Shown in pieces: positions 48,710-58,194 of a stretch of DNA of 64,000 nucleotides. This DNA is from Nocardioides cynanchi (GTDB lineage: Bacteria > Actinomycetota > Actinomycetes > Propionibacteriales > Nocardioidaceae): assembly GCF_008761635.1 (NCBI RefSeq), contig NZ_CP044344.1, positions 124,001-188,000 of the forward strand. The letters are read 5' to 3'. Positions within the stretch are counted from its first letter, which is position 1; each line of letters opens with the position of its first letter. The notes beneath the pieces are model-generated. The model made no database searches and was not told the DNA's origin. It saw only the letters and a program-made list of their open reading frames with translations. The position numbers and the translations under genes are program-made.

Positions 48710-49321
48710 TCAGCCCGCGGTGCCCCGGTGCCCGCCGTACGACGCGACGAGGGCGTCCGCCACCCGTGCGGCGTCGGCGTCGGCGACGTCGGAGGGGTAC
48801 TCCGGCAGCAGGTCGTCCCAGACCACCAGCCAGGAACCGTAGAGCTGGGCCTGGCCCTCGGGACGGGCGAAGAGCCACACGTGCAGGTGGGCGCCGCCGT
48901 CACCGATCCGGTAGACGTGGCACCGGCTGATGTGGGGCAGGGCCTCGACGTGCCGGGCCAGATGGGTGGTGAGCACGCCGAGCTCGGCGGCGCGGTCGTC
49001 GGGGAGGTCGTCGAGGTCGTGGTGGTCACGCGGGTGCAGCATCAGCACGAGCGGCACCCCGACCCCGCCGATCCGGGTCAGCCGCCAGTGCTCGTCGAGC
49101 CAGATGCCCTCGTCGCGTCGGGTGCACGACGAGCAGGCCGCGGGGTCCTCTCCGTGCCGCTCCGGCTCGGGGACGACGGGCGGCCGCAGCCGCGACACCC
49201 GCAGCCCCTCGGCCTCGAACGGGCTGACGTCCCACCCCGTCATCCGCGCCAGCGGCAGCCGCTGCTCCTGGTCGGCCGCGGCGAGGGCATGGGTGTAGAA
49301 GTCGTCCGGCGAGAGAGGCAT
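48710..49321 (-). CDS. HIT-like superfamily protein
   Basis: 203 residues. The histidine triad region GGAHLHVWLFARP (about residue 145) and the upstream LVLMLHPRDHHDLDDL strand fit the HIT/GalT-like fold, which acts on nucleotide phosphates. A CSSC pair (about residue 63) may bind zinc. The -10 TAGCGT six bases before the ATG overlaps the GNAT stop codon. Confidence 0.8.
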   Translation of the reverse strand: MPLSPDDFYTHALAAADQEQRLPLARMTGWDVSPFEAEGLRVSRLRPPVVPEPERHGEDPAACSSCTRRDEGIWLDEHWRLTRIGGVGVPLVLMLHPRDHHDLDDLPDDRAAELGVLTTHLARHVEALPHISRCHVYRIGDGGAHLHVWLFARPEGQAQLYGSWLVVWDDLLPEYPSDVADADAARVADALVASYGGHRGTAG

Positions 49322-49327
49322 GGAGGA

Positions 49328-49333
49328 ACGCTA
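49328..49333 (-). promoter_or_regulatory. Leaderless -10 for the HIT-like gene, overlapping a stop codon
   Basis: Minus-strand TAGCGT begins with the TAG stop of the GNAT gene (49333-49331) and ends six bases before the ATG at 49321. Confidence 0.5.
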
Positions 49334-49918
49334 ACCGAGCGAGGGTGAAGCCCCCGTGGTCGGCCCGGACGTCGCCTGCCACTCGCGCCGGAGCAACCCG
49401 TAGACCCAGGAGTCCGACACGTCGCCGTCGACCACGCAGTCCTCCCGCAGCGTGCCCTCGAGCACGAAGCCGAGCTTCTCCAGCACCCGGGCCGAGGCGG
49501 CGTTGCGGGTGTCCGCCTCTGCCTGCACGCGGTTCAGGTCCAGGGTCTCGAAGGCCCAGCCGAGCACGGCGGACGTCGCCTCGGTCGCGTAGCCGTGGCC
49601 CCACGCCTCCTCGTTGAGGACGTAGCCGAGCGAGGCGCTTCGGAAGTCCGGGTTCCACCGGCTCAGCGCGCACCAGCCGAGGAAGGCCGTGTCGGAGACC
49701 CGCTCGATGACCAGCCGGGCGCCGCTCCCTTCCTCCTCGATCTTGTGGCAGTTGGCGAGGAACTGCTCGGTCCGCGCCGGGTCGGTCCAGGGTGGCGAGT
49801 CCCAGTAGCGCAGCACGGTGGCGTTGCTCTGCAGCGCGTACAGGGCCTCGGAGTCCCGGACTGCGAACGGGCGCAGGCGCAGGCGTTCGGTGTGCAGCGT
49901 GGGCGTGGGCAGCGACAT
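49331..49918 (-). CDS. RimJ/RimL-type GNAT acetyltransferase
   Basis: 195 residues. LHTERLRLRPFAVRDSEAL at the N terminus, SLGYVLNEEAWGHGYATEAT as the acetyl-CoA loop (about residue 95), and NAASARVLEKLGFVLEGTL near the end define the RimJ-type family, which acetylates N termini of ribosomal or other proteins. Starts four bases after the channel gene's stop and is probably cotranscribed with it. Confidence 0.92.
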   Translation of the reverse strand: MSLPTPTLHTERLRLRPFAVRDSEALYALQSNATVLRYWDSPPWTDPARTEQFLANCHKIEEEGSGARLVIERVSDTAFLGWCALSRWNPDFRSASLGYVLNEEAWGHGYATEATSAVLGWAFETLDLNRVQAEADTRNAASARVLEKLGFVLEGTLREDCVVDGDVSDSWVYGLLRREWQATSGPTTGASPSLG

Positions 49919-49922
49919 GACG

Positions 49923-50921
49923 TCAGCGTGCCCCGAGGCGGCTGAGCTCGTCGAGCTCGGCCTGGGTCCCGAGGGCGATCAGCACCGCACCGGTGGGCAC
50001 GACGACGTCGGCCCTCGGGTGCGGCTCGAACGGCTCACCGACGCCTCGACGGATGGCGAGCAGCAGCGCGCCCGTGCGCTCCTGGACGTCGAGCTCGCCC
50101 AGGGACCGCCCGACCATGGTCGAGCCGTCCGCGACCTGGATCTGCTGGATCCGGAAGTCGAGGTCCTCGTCGTGCATCACGACGTCGAGGAACTCCGCGA
50201 CGTCGGGCTGGAGCGCGAAGCCGGCCATCCGTCGACCGCCGATCCGCTGCGGGTTGACCGCCCGGCTGGCCCCGGCCAGCAGCATCTTCGCCTTGGCCTC
50301 GGTCGTGCGGGCCCGGGCGATGATCACCAGGTCGGGTCGGATCGCCCGGGCCGAGAGGGTGACGTAGACGGTGTCGGTGTCGGTGTCCAGCGCCGCGATC
50401 AACGCCCGGGCCCGCTCGATGCCGGCGTCGCGGAGCACCGAGTCGTCGGTCACGTCTCCGCACAGGTGGTAGCTGAGCCCCGGGCCGAGCTGCTCGAGCC
50501 GCTCCGCCTCGTTGTCGACCACCACCACCTCGTGCCCGTTGGCGGCGAGGTACTCCGCGGCCGCCCGGCCGACCCGCCCGTAGCCGCAGATGATCACGTG
50601 TCCGGTCATGGCTGCGATGACCTTGTCCATGTGGCGCCTCTCCAGATGTTCGCGCAGGCGGCCCTCGGTGACCGCCTCGAGGATGACACTCAGGCTGTAC
50701 AGAACGGTGCCGACGCCGAGGAGGATCAGCGCCATGGTGAACACCTGGCCGGCGGGCGTCAGCGGGCGCACCTCCCGGAAGCCGACCGTGGCGACGGTGG
50801 TGACGGTCTGGTAGAGCGCCTCCAGGAGCGTGAAGCCGAGCAGCAGGTAGCCGACGGTGCCGACGAACGTCACCACGGCAAGGGCGATCAGGGCCCCCGT
50901 GATCCGCCGCACACTCTCCAC
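49923..50921 (-). CDS. Potassium channel with RCK (TrkA-N/TrkA-C) domain
   Basis: 332 residues from the GTG at 50921, which follows AAGGG by seven bases; an ATG at 50939 is the alternative. Two membrane spans flank a pore helix and filter TTVATVGFREV, TVGF instead of TVGY. The NAD-binding RCK-N domain (HVIICGYGRVGRAAAEYLAA, VVVVDNEAERLEQL) and an RCK-C end follow. Gated K+ conductance is likely. The gene heads a two-gene unit with the RimJ-like gene. Confidence 0.92.
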   Translation of the reverse strand: MESVRRITGALIALAVVTFVGTVGYLLLGFTLLEALYQTVTTVATVGFREVRPLTPAGQVFTMALILLGVGTVLYSLSVILEAVTEGRLREHLERRHMDKVIAAMTGHVIICGYGRVGRAAAEYLAANGHEVVVVDNEAERLEQLGPGLSYHLCGDVTDDSVLRDAGIERARALIAALDTDTDTVYVTLSARAIRPDLVIIARARTTEAKAKMLLAGASRAVNPQRIGGRRMAGFALQPDVAEFLDVVMHDEDLDFRIQQIQVADGSTMVGRSLGELDVQERTGALLLAIRRGVGEPFEPHPRADVVVPTGAVLIALGTQAELDELSRLGAR

Positions 50922-51000
50922 GGCCCCACCCTTCCGCATCCGGCGCCCGGAGTCTCGCTCCGTCGCGCGCGCGGGCACCGGACCCGGGCCGAACCGGCCG

Positions 51001-52185
51001 CTACCGGCCCAGCTGGTCCTCGAGGTACGCCGGCCGGCCGGCGTAGGCGCCGACGGCCAGGAGCGGGAGCACGAGCACGAGCAGCAGCCAGAGCGGGAGG
51101 GTCCAGCCGCCGGTGGCGTCGTACACCGTCCCGATCACGAACGGCCCGATCGCGGCGATCAGGTAGCCCAGCGACTGGGTGAACCCGGACAGGGCGGCGG
51201 TGCCGTCCGGGGTCCGGGCGCGCAGTCCGATCAGGGTGAGCACGACCGGGAAGACGCAGCAGCCGACACCGACCAGCAGCGCCGCGGGGATCGCCAGGGC
51301 GTGAGCGTCGACCAGCAGCAGGGCGTAGCCGGCGAGGTAGCAGCCGAGCACGGCCACGATCACGACGCGCTGGTCGGTACGACGTGCGGCAGCGGCCGGC
51401 AGCCACAGCGACAGGGGGATGCTGACCCCGGCGACGACCGCAACCAGGAGTCCGGCCTCCTCCGCGGAGTAGCCCGCGTCCCGCCACAGCTGGGGGAACC
51501 AGCCGAAGATCGAGTAGGCCTGGAGCGACTGGAGGCCGAAGAAGAGCGCCATCGCCCAGCCGATCCGGGTGCGCGCGACGTCACCGAAGGAGATGCTGCG
51601 CGCATCGCTCTCCAGGTGCCGGTCGTGCGCGGCCAGACCGAGCCAGGGCACGATCGCGACCAGGGCGGTCAGCGACCACAGTCCCAGCCCCGCCCGCCAG
51701 CTGCCGAAGGCGTGCGAGACCGGGACCGTGAGCAGGAAGGCCGAGGTCAGGCCGATCGCCAGGGCGGTGGTGTAGATCGCGGTGGCCCGGCCGATCCGGT
51801 CCGGGAAGTGCAGCTTGACCAGCGACGGGATCAGCACGTTCGCCGTCGCCATGCCCGCCAGGGCCAGCGCGCTGAGCGCCAGGAAGGTCGTCGAGTCGGC
51901 CACGGCAGCCCGGCCGCCGAGCCCGACGACGACCGCGACCAGCGACAGGGTGATCGACCGGTGCAGCCCCGCCCGCCGGGCGAAGGCCGGGGCCAGGGCG
52001 CCGAACACCGCGAAGGCCAGCACCGGCAGCGAGGTGAGCAACCCGGCCTCGGCCCCGGAGAGGCCGAGCCCGCGGCGTACCTCGGCGAGCACGGGGCCGA
52101 CGCTGACCGCGGCCGGCCGGAGGTTGAAGGACAGAAGGACGAGTCCGGCCAGGACCAGGGCGGTACGACGTGGCGCGGACACCAC
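51001..52185 (-). CDS. CynX/NimT-type MFS transporter
   Basis: 394 residues with about twelve spans. LSFNLRPAAVSVGPVLAEVRR, the early loop FARRAGLHRSI, and FGWFPQLWRDAGYSAEEAGLL match the cyanate/nitroimidazole-type MFS family. Substrate unknown. Divergent from the winged-helix gene over 73 bp. Confidence 0.88.
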   Translation of the reverse strand: MVSAPRRTALVLAGLVLLSFNLRPAAVSVGPVLAEVRRGLGLSGAEAGLLTSLPVLAFAVFGALAPAFARRAGLHRSITLSLVAVVVGLGGRAAVADSTTFLALSALALAGMATANVLIPSLVKLHFPDRIGRATAIYTTALAIGLTSAFLLTVPVSHAFGSWRAGLGLWSLTALVAIVPWLGLAAHDRHLESDARSISFGDVARTRIGWAMALFFGLQSLQAYSIFGWFPQLWRDAGYSAEEAGLLVAVVAGVSIPLSLWLPAAAARRTDQRVVIVAVLGCYLAGYALLLVDAHALAIPAALLVGVGCCVFPVVLTLIGLRARTPDGTAALSGFTQSLGYLIAAIGPFVIGTVYDATGGWTLPLWLLLVLVLPLLAVGAYAGRPAYLEDQLGR

Positions 52186-52258
52186 GGGATGGTGTCACCC
52201 GATGCAGGAGGAGACCACATCGCCGAGACCTGTCGGCGCGCTCCGGCAGGATGACGCC

Positions 52259-53434
52259 ATGCGGCACATCGGCGACGACGAGCGGCGCGCCCGGCTGGGG
52301 GTGAGGCACGGCCTCGCGGCGCCGGTGGCCGACACCCTGGCCGCGGCCCGGGCGGTCACCTGCCTGCACGCCACCGAGCCGGCGTCGGTCCACCTGGCGG
52401 CCTGGGCCCGCTCCGGGGCGAGCCGTGATGAGGTGGATGCCGCGCTCTACGACGACCGCAGCGTGGTCAAGCAGCTGGCGATGCGGCGCACGGTGTTCGC
52501 CTTCCCGCGCGAGCTCCTGCCGGCCGTGTGGGGCAGCGCCAGCGCCCGGGTGGCCGGCCAGCAGGAGCGCCGGCTCGCCAAGGAGGTGGCGGACGCCGGC
52601 GTGACCGACGACGGGGAGGCGTGGGTCGCCGACCACCTGTCCCTGGTCGAGGCGCTGCTGCGCGAGCACGGGCCGCACACCGCGGCCGAGGTGCGGGCCG
52701 CTCTCCCCGCTCTCGACGCGAGGGTGACGCGGGGCAAGGGCACCTACCAGGCCGAAGTGGCGCTCTCCGGCGGCGTGATCACGGCGCTGGCGGCCTCCGG
52801 TGCGATCGTCCGGGGCGACAACGACGGCGGCTGGAAGACCTCGCGACCGCGCTGGACCTCGACCGCCCAGTGGCTCGGCGCTCCGGCCGACCCGTGGCCG
52901 GAGCCCGAGGCGTACGCCGCCCTGGTCGCGGCCTGGTTGCGGAGCTTCGGGCCCGGCACCGAGGACGACCTGGTCTGGTGGCTGGGCGCGACCAAGGCCG
53001 CGGTGCGGGCCGCCCTCGGTGCCGTCGACGCGGTCCAGGTCTCGCTCGACGGGGGAGTGGTGGGCTGGGTGCTGCCCGACGACCTCGACCCGGTGACCGC
53101 CCCGGGGCACTGGGCCGCGCTGCTGCCGGCCCTCGACCCGACGACGATGGGCTGGAAGGGGCGTGGCTTCCACCTCGGCGAGCATCTGGACCGGATCTTC
53201 GACCGCAACGGCAACGGTGGGCCCACGGCCTGGTGGGACGGCCGGATCGTCGGCGGCTGGGCGCAGCGCGACGACGGCGAGGTGCTCGTCGTACCCGCTC
53301 AGGACCTGCCGGCCGCCGCGCGCCGGGCCCTGACGGCCAGGGCTGCCGAGCTCACCGCCTGGCTCGACGGCGACGTGGTGCGTTCGGTCTACCAGTCGCC
53401 CCTCGCCCGGGAGCACCTGGCGACCCTCGCCTAG
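52259..53434 (+). CDS. Winged-helix DNA-binding domain protein (AlkX/YcaQ-like)
   Basis: 391 residues, ATG with AGGA seven bases upstream (CAGGAT-N6 also allows a leaderless start). The pattern RHGLAAPV, VTCLHATEPASVHLAAWAR, RRTVFAFPRELLP and LLPALDPTTMGWKGR is that of the winged-helix DNA-binding family related to AlkZ/YcaQ glycosylases. The QxQ-type catalytic motif of AlkZ is not visible, so the repair activity is unsure. The stop TAG forms part of the next gene's -10. Confidence 0.83.
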   Translation: MRHIGDDERRARLGVRHGLAAPVADTLAAARAVTCLHATEPASVHLAAWARSGASRDEVDAALYDDRSVVKQLAMRRTVFAFPRELLPAVWGSASARVAGQQERRLAKEVADAGVTDDGEAWVADHLSLVEALLREHGPHTAAEVRAALPALDARVTRGKGTYQAEVALSGGVITALAASGAIVRGDNDGGWKTSRPRWTSTAQWLGAPADPWPEPEAYAALVAAWLRSFGPGTEDDLVWWLGATKAAVRAALGAVDAVQVSLDGGVVGWVLPDDLDPVTAPGHWAALLPALDPTTMGWKGRGFHLGEHLDRIFDRNGNGGPTAWWDGRIVGGWAQRDDGEVLVVPAQDLPAAARRALTARAAELTAWLDGDVVRSVYQSPLAREHLATLA

Positions 53435-53437
53435 ATT
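53432..53437 (+). promoter_or_regulatory. Leaderless -10 for the TIGR03936 gene, overlapping a stop codon
   Basis: TAGATT starts with the TAG stop of the winged-helix gene (53432-53434) and ends seven bases before the GTG at 53445. Confidence 0.5.
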
Positions 53438-53444
53438 GCTCCTC

Positions 53445-54164
53445 GTGCGAGCCCAGCCCGAGCAGCAGGCACCTCCGGTGCAGCGACTGCGGATCCGCTA
53501 CGCCAAGCGGGGGCGGCTCCGGTTCACCAGCCACCGCGACTTCAGCCGGGCCTTCGAGCGCGCCCTGGTCCGCGCCCGGATCCCGATGGCCTACTCGTCG
53601 GGCTTCAACCCCCACCCCCGCATCTCCTACGCCGGAGCGTCACCCACCGGCGCCGCCAGCGAGGCGGAGTATCTCGAGATCGGGCTCGCCGTCGTGACCG
53701 ATCCGGACGAGGTCGCGACGATGCTCGACGAGGCCCTCCCCGACGGGCTCGACGTCGTCGCGGTGGTCGAGGCCGGCGGCGGGAGCCTCGCCGACCGGCT
53801 CGACGCGAGCCGCTGGCGGATCGACCTGCCCGACACGCCCGAGGCGGTGCTGTCCGCGGCCGCCGAGTCGTTCCTCGCCGCCGAGTCGGTGGAGGTGGAG
53901 CGGATGACCAAGAAGGGGCTCCGCACCTTCGACAGCCGGGCCGCCGTGCTCGCGCTGGGCGTGACGTCGTACGACGCGGGCTCCCGGCTCGAGGTCGTGG
54001 TGCAGCACACCGTCCCGTCGGTGCGTCCGGACGACGTGCTGTCCGGGCTCCGGCACTGCTCCGGGCTGGAGGTCGACGGGACCCCGCTGGTGACCCGGCT
54101 GGAGCAGGGGAGCTACGACGCGACGACCGGCCTCCTGCGCGACCCCTTCGGGTCCGGGGGCTGA
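53445..54164 (+). CDS. TIGR03936-family radical-SAM partner (DUF2344)
   Basis: 239 residues from the GTG at 53445 (a TTG at 53436 is possible). LRIRYAKRGRLRFTSHRDFSR, ARIPMAYSSGFNPHPRISYA and SEAEYLEIGLA are the family pattern. Usually adjacent to, or fused with, the TIGR03960 radical-SAM protein and upstream of RNase E/G, as it is here on the right side only. Confidence 0.92.
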   Translation: MRAQPEQQAPPVQRLRIRYAKRGRLRFTSHRDFSRAFERALVRARIPMAYSSGFNPHPRISYAGASPTGAASEAEYLEIGLAVVTDPDEVATMLDEALPDGLDVVAVVEAGGGSLADRLDASRWRIDLPDTPEAVLSAAAESFLAAESVEVERMTKKGLRTFDSRAAVLALGVTSYDAGSRLEVVVQHTVPSVRPDDVLSGLRHCSGLEVDGTPLVTRLEQGSYDATTGLLRDPFGSGG

Positions 54165-54530
54165 GACCGGCGCGGCCCGGGTCGCGAGGATGGGGTGGTC
54201 GTCGGGTCGGATGTGCGATACTCCGGGTGGTTGCTCGAAGCGGCGTGCCGTGCCGAACGACCCGACGACGTTCTCGCCGGTCCGTTTCCTGGGCCGGCAC
54301 ATTGGGACCAGGTCGTCACCCGACCGCGACGCAGCCCGGCTGGAGCAGGTGAGAGCGCCCCAGCCGCGAGGGCGAGGCGACCGCGGTTGGTGACGAGATG
54401 GCGTCAGTGACGCATCCGCGGAGGATGTCGCCGCCACCCGAAGGCTTTGCGCCCTCGACTCTGTCCGCTCGGGTCGGAGGCGTCGGACACCGTCCGGTGC
54501 TGCAGCGCAGTGACCGGGCCGAGGAGCACC
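54165..54530 (+). other. 366-bp leader region of the RNase E/G gene
   Basis: No gene is supported. A GATACT hexamer at 54217-54222 is the best -10 candidate and would give a leader of about 300 nt. A 13-bp palindrome (GCGTCA-G-TGACGC, 54401-54413) lies near its middle. A long leader fits the known autoregulation of rne in enterobacteria; that this holds here is inference. Confidence 0.5.
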
Positions 54531-57527
54531 ATGCTCGACCAGGACGATCACGACAGCACGACCACCTCCGAGGCGCCGACCGGCGCCGGCGAGGCCGGTG
54601 CGACCGCCCCCAAGGCGCGGGCGCCGCGCAAGCGGGCCGCCAAGAAGGCGGCGGCACCGGCGGCCGAGACCACCACCGAGGCGACGGCCCAGACCACGGC
54701 CGAGCCGGCCTCGGAGCCGGCGCCCGTGACCGGCGACGCCACGCCGGCGGCCAAGAAGGCCGCGGCTCCGCGCAAGCGCACCTCGACCCGCAAGACCGCG
54801 GCCACCGCCGCGCCGTCGTCCGCCCCGGAGGCCCCGACCTCCGCCGAGCCGGCCTTGGCCGCCGACCGCACCGACCAGCCCGCCGACGGCGAGGCCGCGC
54901 CGGAGAAGCCGAAGCGGGCACCCCGCAAGCGGACCGCCAAGGCCGCCGCGCCGGCGTCCGACGAGGCCACCGACGGCGCCGCGGGCGCGACCGGAGACGA
55001 CTCGGCTGCCGCCACCACGACGGCCGTCTCGTCGGCGGTCGTCGCACCCCTGTTCCAGGCGCCCGAGCCGACCACGGCTCCCGCCCGTCGTACCCGCAAG
55101 ACGGCAGCGGCCGAGCCCGCCGCCGAGAGCCCTGCTGCCGACGGTGCCGCTGACGCCGATGACCGCGACGTGGCAGCCGACGACGCCACCGGCGAGGACG
55201 GCGAGAGCACCGCACGCCGCAAGCGGCGCCGCGGCGGCCGCCGTCGCCGCAAGAGCGGCGAGCCCGGTGAGTCCGACCAGGCCGGTGCCGAGTCCGACGA
55301 GAGCAGCGACGGGACCGACGACGAGGCCGCGCCGTCGGCCGACGCCGCCTCGGAGACCCCGGCGGCAGGCGAAGGCGAGTCGACCTCCTCGCGCCGGCGG
55401 CGTCGTCGTCGTCGGTCCGGCGACGACGGCGGCGACAACGGCGGCGACGACCCGGCGAACACCGTCACCCGGGTCCGGAGCAGCCGCAGCGCCAACGACG
55501 AGATCACCGCCGTCTCCGGGTCCACCCGCCTGGAGGCCAAGAAGCAGCGCCGCCGCGAGGGCCGCGAGGCCGGCCGGCGCCGGGCCCCGATCGTCAGCGA
55601 GGCCGAGTTCCTGGCCCGCCGCGAGTCGGTCAACCGGGTGATGGCGATCCGCCAGAAGGGCGACATCACCCAGATCGCCGTGCTTGAGGACAACGTCCTG
55701 GTCGAGCACTACGTCGCCCGCGAGTCGCAGACGTCGCTGATCGGCAACGTCTACCTCGGCCGGGTGCAGAACGTGCTGCCCTCGATGGAGGCGGCGTTCA
55801 TCGACATCGGCAAGGGTCGTAACGCCGTCCTCTACGCCGGCGAGGTCAACTGGTCCTCGCTCGGCCACAAGGAGGGTCAGCCGCGCAAGATCGAGTCGGT
55901 GCTCTCGTCGGGGCAGATGATCCTGGTCCAGGTCACCAAGGACCCGATCGGGCACAAGGGCGCCCGGCTGACCAGCCAGGTCAGCCTGGCCGGCCGCTTC
56001 CTGGTCTACGTGCCCGACGGCACCACCAGCGGCATCTCGCGCAAGCTGCCCGACACCGAGCGCAACCGCCTCAAGACGCTGCTCAAGGACATCGTCCCCG
56101 ACACCGCCGGCGTCATCGTGCGCACCGCCGCCGAGGGTGCCGCCGAGGACGAGCTCACCCGCGACGTCGAGCGGCTCAAGGCCCGCTGGGAGGACATCGA
56201 GAAGAAGGCCGCCAACAAGGGCTCCGGCGCGCAGCTGCTCTACGGCGAGCCGGACCTGACTCTGAAGGTCGTCCGCGACCTGTTCACCGAGGACTTCGCC
56301 AAGCTGGTGATCGAGGGCGACGACGCCTGGGAGACCGTGCAGTCGTACGTCGTGCACGTGGCGCCCGACCTCGAGGAGCGGCTGGAGCGCTACGATTCGA
56401 CCAAGGGCCAGGACGTCTTCGCGGCGTACCGCATCGAGGAGCAGATCAAGAAGGGCCTGGACCGCAAGGTCTGGCTGCCCTCGGGTGGCTCCCTGGTGAT
56501 CGACCGCACCGAGGCGATGACCGTCGTCGACGTCAACACCGGCAAGTTCACCGGCTCGGGGGGCAACCTCGAGGAGACCGTCACCAAGAACAACCTGGAG
56601 GCGGCCGAGGAGATCGTCCGCCAGCTCCGGCTGCGTGACATCGGCGGGATCATCGTCGTCGACTTCATCGACATGGTGCTGGAGTCCAACCGCGACCTCG
56701 TGCTGCGCCGTCTCGTCGAGTGCCTCGGCCGCGACCGCACCCGGCACCAGGTCGCCGAGGTCACCTCGCTCGGCCTGGTGCAGATGACCCGCAAGCGGAT
56801 CGGCACCGGCCTGCTCGAGTCGTTCTCGCACGACTGCCCGACCTGCCACGGTCGCGGCGTCGTGGTGGAGGAGGCTCCCGTCGAGCCCCGGCAGAGCGAG
56901 GACGAGCCGCGTCGTGGGCGTCGTACCCGCGCCAAGGGCGGCAGCCAGGACACTCCGGCCGAGCCACCGGCCAAGCCGTCGGCACCCTCGCCCAAGGACA
57001 TCGCCGCGATGGCCCGCCACGAGCGCGCCGAGGCCGACGCCGAGACGCCTGAGGCCGCGACCGGCGAGCCCGAGACGCCCCATCCCGAGTCCACCGAGCC
57101 CGAGTCCACCCAGCCCGAGTCCACTGAGCCCGAGTCCACCGAGCCCGCCGAGCCGGTGACCGAGTCGACCGACGGTGCGGTCGAGCAGACCGATGGTGTG
57201 GTCGAGGTCGAGAATGCGCCTGAGACCGCCGTGGTCCCCGAGCCCGAGGTCGAGGCCGAGGCCACCTCGCAGAGCGAGCCCGAGGTCGAGGCCGAGCGGG
57301 AGCCCGAGCCGGCCCCCGAGGCCCCGGCGGCGCCCGAGCCGCCCCGGGTGGTCACCCGGACCCGCCGTCGTTCGGCGAGCCGGCCGGCCGGGCCACCGGC
57401 CTCCGGTACGCCGACGGACGGCACAGCAGCCGACCCCGGCACGGGGTCCGACGCGGTCGAGCCCGGCGACGAGGGTCATGCCCTGCACGTGCCGGTCAAG
57501 CGCAAGGGTGGCGCCCGCAAGCGCTGA
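54531..57527 (+). CDS. rne: Ribonuclease E/G
   Basis: 998 residues, ATG with GAGGAG five bases upstream. Endonuclease for rRNA and mRNA processing. An Ala/Lys/Pro-rich tract (about 1-370) with AAKKAAAPRKR-type units precedes the catalytic core: S1-like domain (about 390-480, GNVYLGRVQNVLPSMEAAFI), RNase H-like and DNase I-like region with TVVDVNTGKFTG (about 665), and the zinc-link CPTCHGRG (about 770). A tail with PESTEPESTQ repeats and a basic end follow. The N-terminal extension is the usual actinobacterial form. Confidence 0.95.
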   Translation: MLDQDDHDSTTTSEAPTGAGEAGATAPKARAPRKRAAKKAAAPAAETTTEATAQTTAEPASEPAPVTGDATPAAKKAAAPRKRTSTRKTAATAAPSSAPEAPTSAEPALAADRTDQPADGEAAPEKPKRAPRKRTAKAAAPASDEATDGAAGATGDDSAAATTTAVSSAVVAPLFQAPEPTTAPARRTRKTAAAEPAAESPAADGAADADDRDVAADDATGEDGESTARRKRRRGGRRRRKSGEPGESDQAGAESDESSDGTDDEAAPSADAASETPAAGEGESTSSRRRRRRRRSGDDGGDNGGDDPANTVTRVRSSRSANDEITAVSGSTRLEAKKQRRREGREAGRRRAPIVSEAEFLARRESVNRVMAIRQKGDITQIAVLEDNVLVEHYVARESQTSLIGNVYLGRVQNVLPSMEAAFIDIGKGRNAVLYAGEVNWSSLGHKEGQPRKIESVLSSGQMILVQVTKDPIGHKGARLTSQVSLAGRFLVYVPDGTTSGISRKLPDTERNRLKTLLKDIVPDTAGVIVRTAAEGAAEDELTRDVERLKARWEDIEKKAANKGSGAQLLYGEPDLTLKVVRDLFTEDFAKLVIEGDDAWETVQSYVVHVAPDLEERLERYDSTKGQDVFAAYRIEEQIKKGLDRKVWLPSGGSLVIDRTEAMTVVDVNTGKFTGSGGNLEETVTKNNLEAAEEIVRQLRLRDIGGIIVVDFIDMVLESNRDLVLRRLVECLGRDRTRHQVAEVTSLGLVQMTRKRIGTGLLESFSHDCPTCHGRGVVVEEAPVEPRQSEDEPRRGRRTRAKGGSQDTPAEPPAKPSAPSPKDIAAMARHERAEADAETPEAATGEPETPHPESTEPESTQPESTEPESTEPAEPVTESTDGAVEQTDGVVEVENAPETAVVPEPEVEAEATSQSEPEVEAEREPEPAPEAPAAPEPPRVVTRTRRRSASRPAGPPASGTPTDGTAADPGTGSDAVEPGDEGHALHVPVKRKGGARKR
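57084..57143 (+). repeat. Four 15-bp repeats encoding PESTE/Q units
   Basis: Four tandem copies of a CCCGAGTCCACCGAG-type 15-mer in the disordered RNase E tail differ at three or fewer positions, suggesting recent copy-number change. Confidence 0.85.
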
Positions 57528-57530
57528 CCC

Positions 57531-58052
57531 TCAGGGCCGACGCAGCGGCTTGATGAACATCAGCTTGATGTGCCGGTTGCGGCAGCCCACGTGCGGGTGG
57601 GCGACGAACTTCGCCTGGGTGGAGTTCGGCACGTAGACCCGGAAGCCGTCGACGTGGGCCGGGTGGCAGCGGGCCTTCGGGAAGTTGAGGGCGTTCACCT
57701 CGTCGAGGGGGCTGCGCAGCCGCTGCCCCGCGGTGAGGACGTACGACGCGACGGCCGCGGCGTCGGTGCGTACGGCGGGTGCCCCGATCTGGGTGCCGTT
57801 GCCGTCGCCGACGTAGGAGACCCCGGGGTAGCCGGCAGTGCGGCAGGCGTGGCCGGAGGTGTTGCGCAGCACGATCCAGCCGAAGCTGTGGCCGGCGCCG
57901 TTGTCGGAGTGGTGGTAGGCGGCGGTGAGGTCGCCGGCGGTGCAGGACGGTGCCGCGCTCGCGGCGGCGGCGGGCAGGGACGCGAGGGCGCCGCCCCCGG
58001 CCAGCGCGAGCGCGGCGAGGCCGGCGGAGAACCGGCGGGTGGACGGGAACAT
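57531..58052 (-). CDS. Secreted DUF4232-like protein
   Basis: 173 residues from the ATG at 58052, six bases after GGGGG. Signal peptide at about 1-35 ([21 protein letters not shown]). The mature part, [43 protein letters not shown], and [20 protein letters not shown], matches the DUF4232 all-beta family of exported actinobacterial proteins, with the usual two Cys pairs. Role unknown. It is convergent with rne and divergent from rplU. Confidence 0.85.
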   Translation of the reverse strand: MFPSTRRFSAGLAALALAGGGALASLPAAAASAAPSCTAGDLTAAYHHSDNGAGHSFGWIVLRNTSGHACRTAGYPGVSYVGDGNGTQIGAPAVRTDAAAVASYVLTAGQRLRSPLDEVNALNFPKARCHPAHVDGFRVYVPNSTQAKFVAHPHVGCRNRHIKLMFIKPLRRP

Positions 58053-58164
58053 GTGGGACCCCCTGGTCGGCACGACCGGCGGCGCTCGCCGGTCACTGAT
58101 GAGATGCAGGTCAGGAGGCGAAAGGTTGCCTGCGCGGACATGGCGATCGCCCCGGCGTCCCGAA

Positions 58165-58194
58165 TTGCTGGTGGTGTCGGCATCCGCGTACGAT
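58165..58194 (+). promoter_or_regulatory. Promoter for rplU-rpmA
   Basis: TTGCTG (58165-58170) and TACGAT (58189-58194) are separated by 18 bp and give a leader of about 115 nt before the GTG at 58315. Confidence 0.55.

Noticed and set aside
48379..53434. Mobile genomic island
   Set aside because: No integrase, transposase, direct repeats or change in base composition could be seen; only gene order hints at rearrangement.
53640..57488. Very long antisense open frames (also across pepN, tig, clpX, valS and obg-proB)
   Set aside because: These mirror strongly conserved genes on the other strand; high GC keeps the opposite frames open, and their translations are low-complexity Arg/Ala/Gly/Pro runs without domains.
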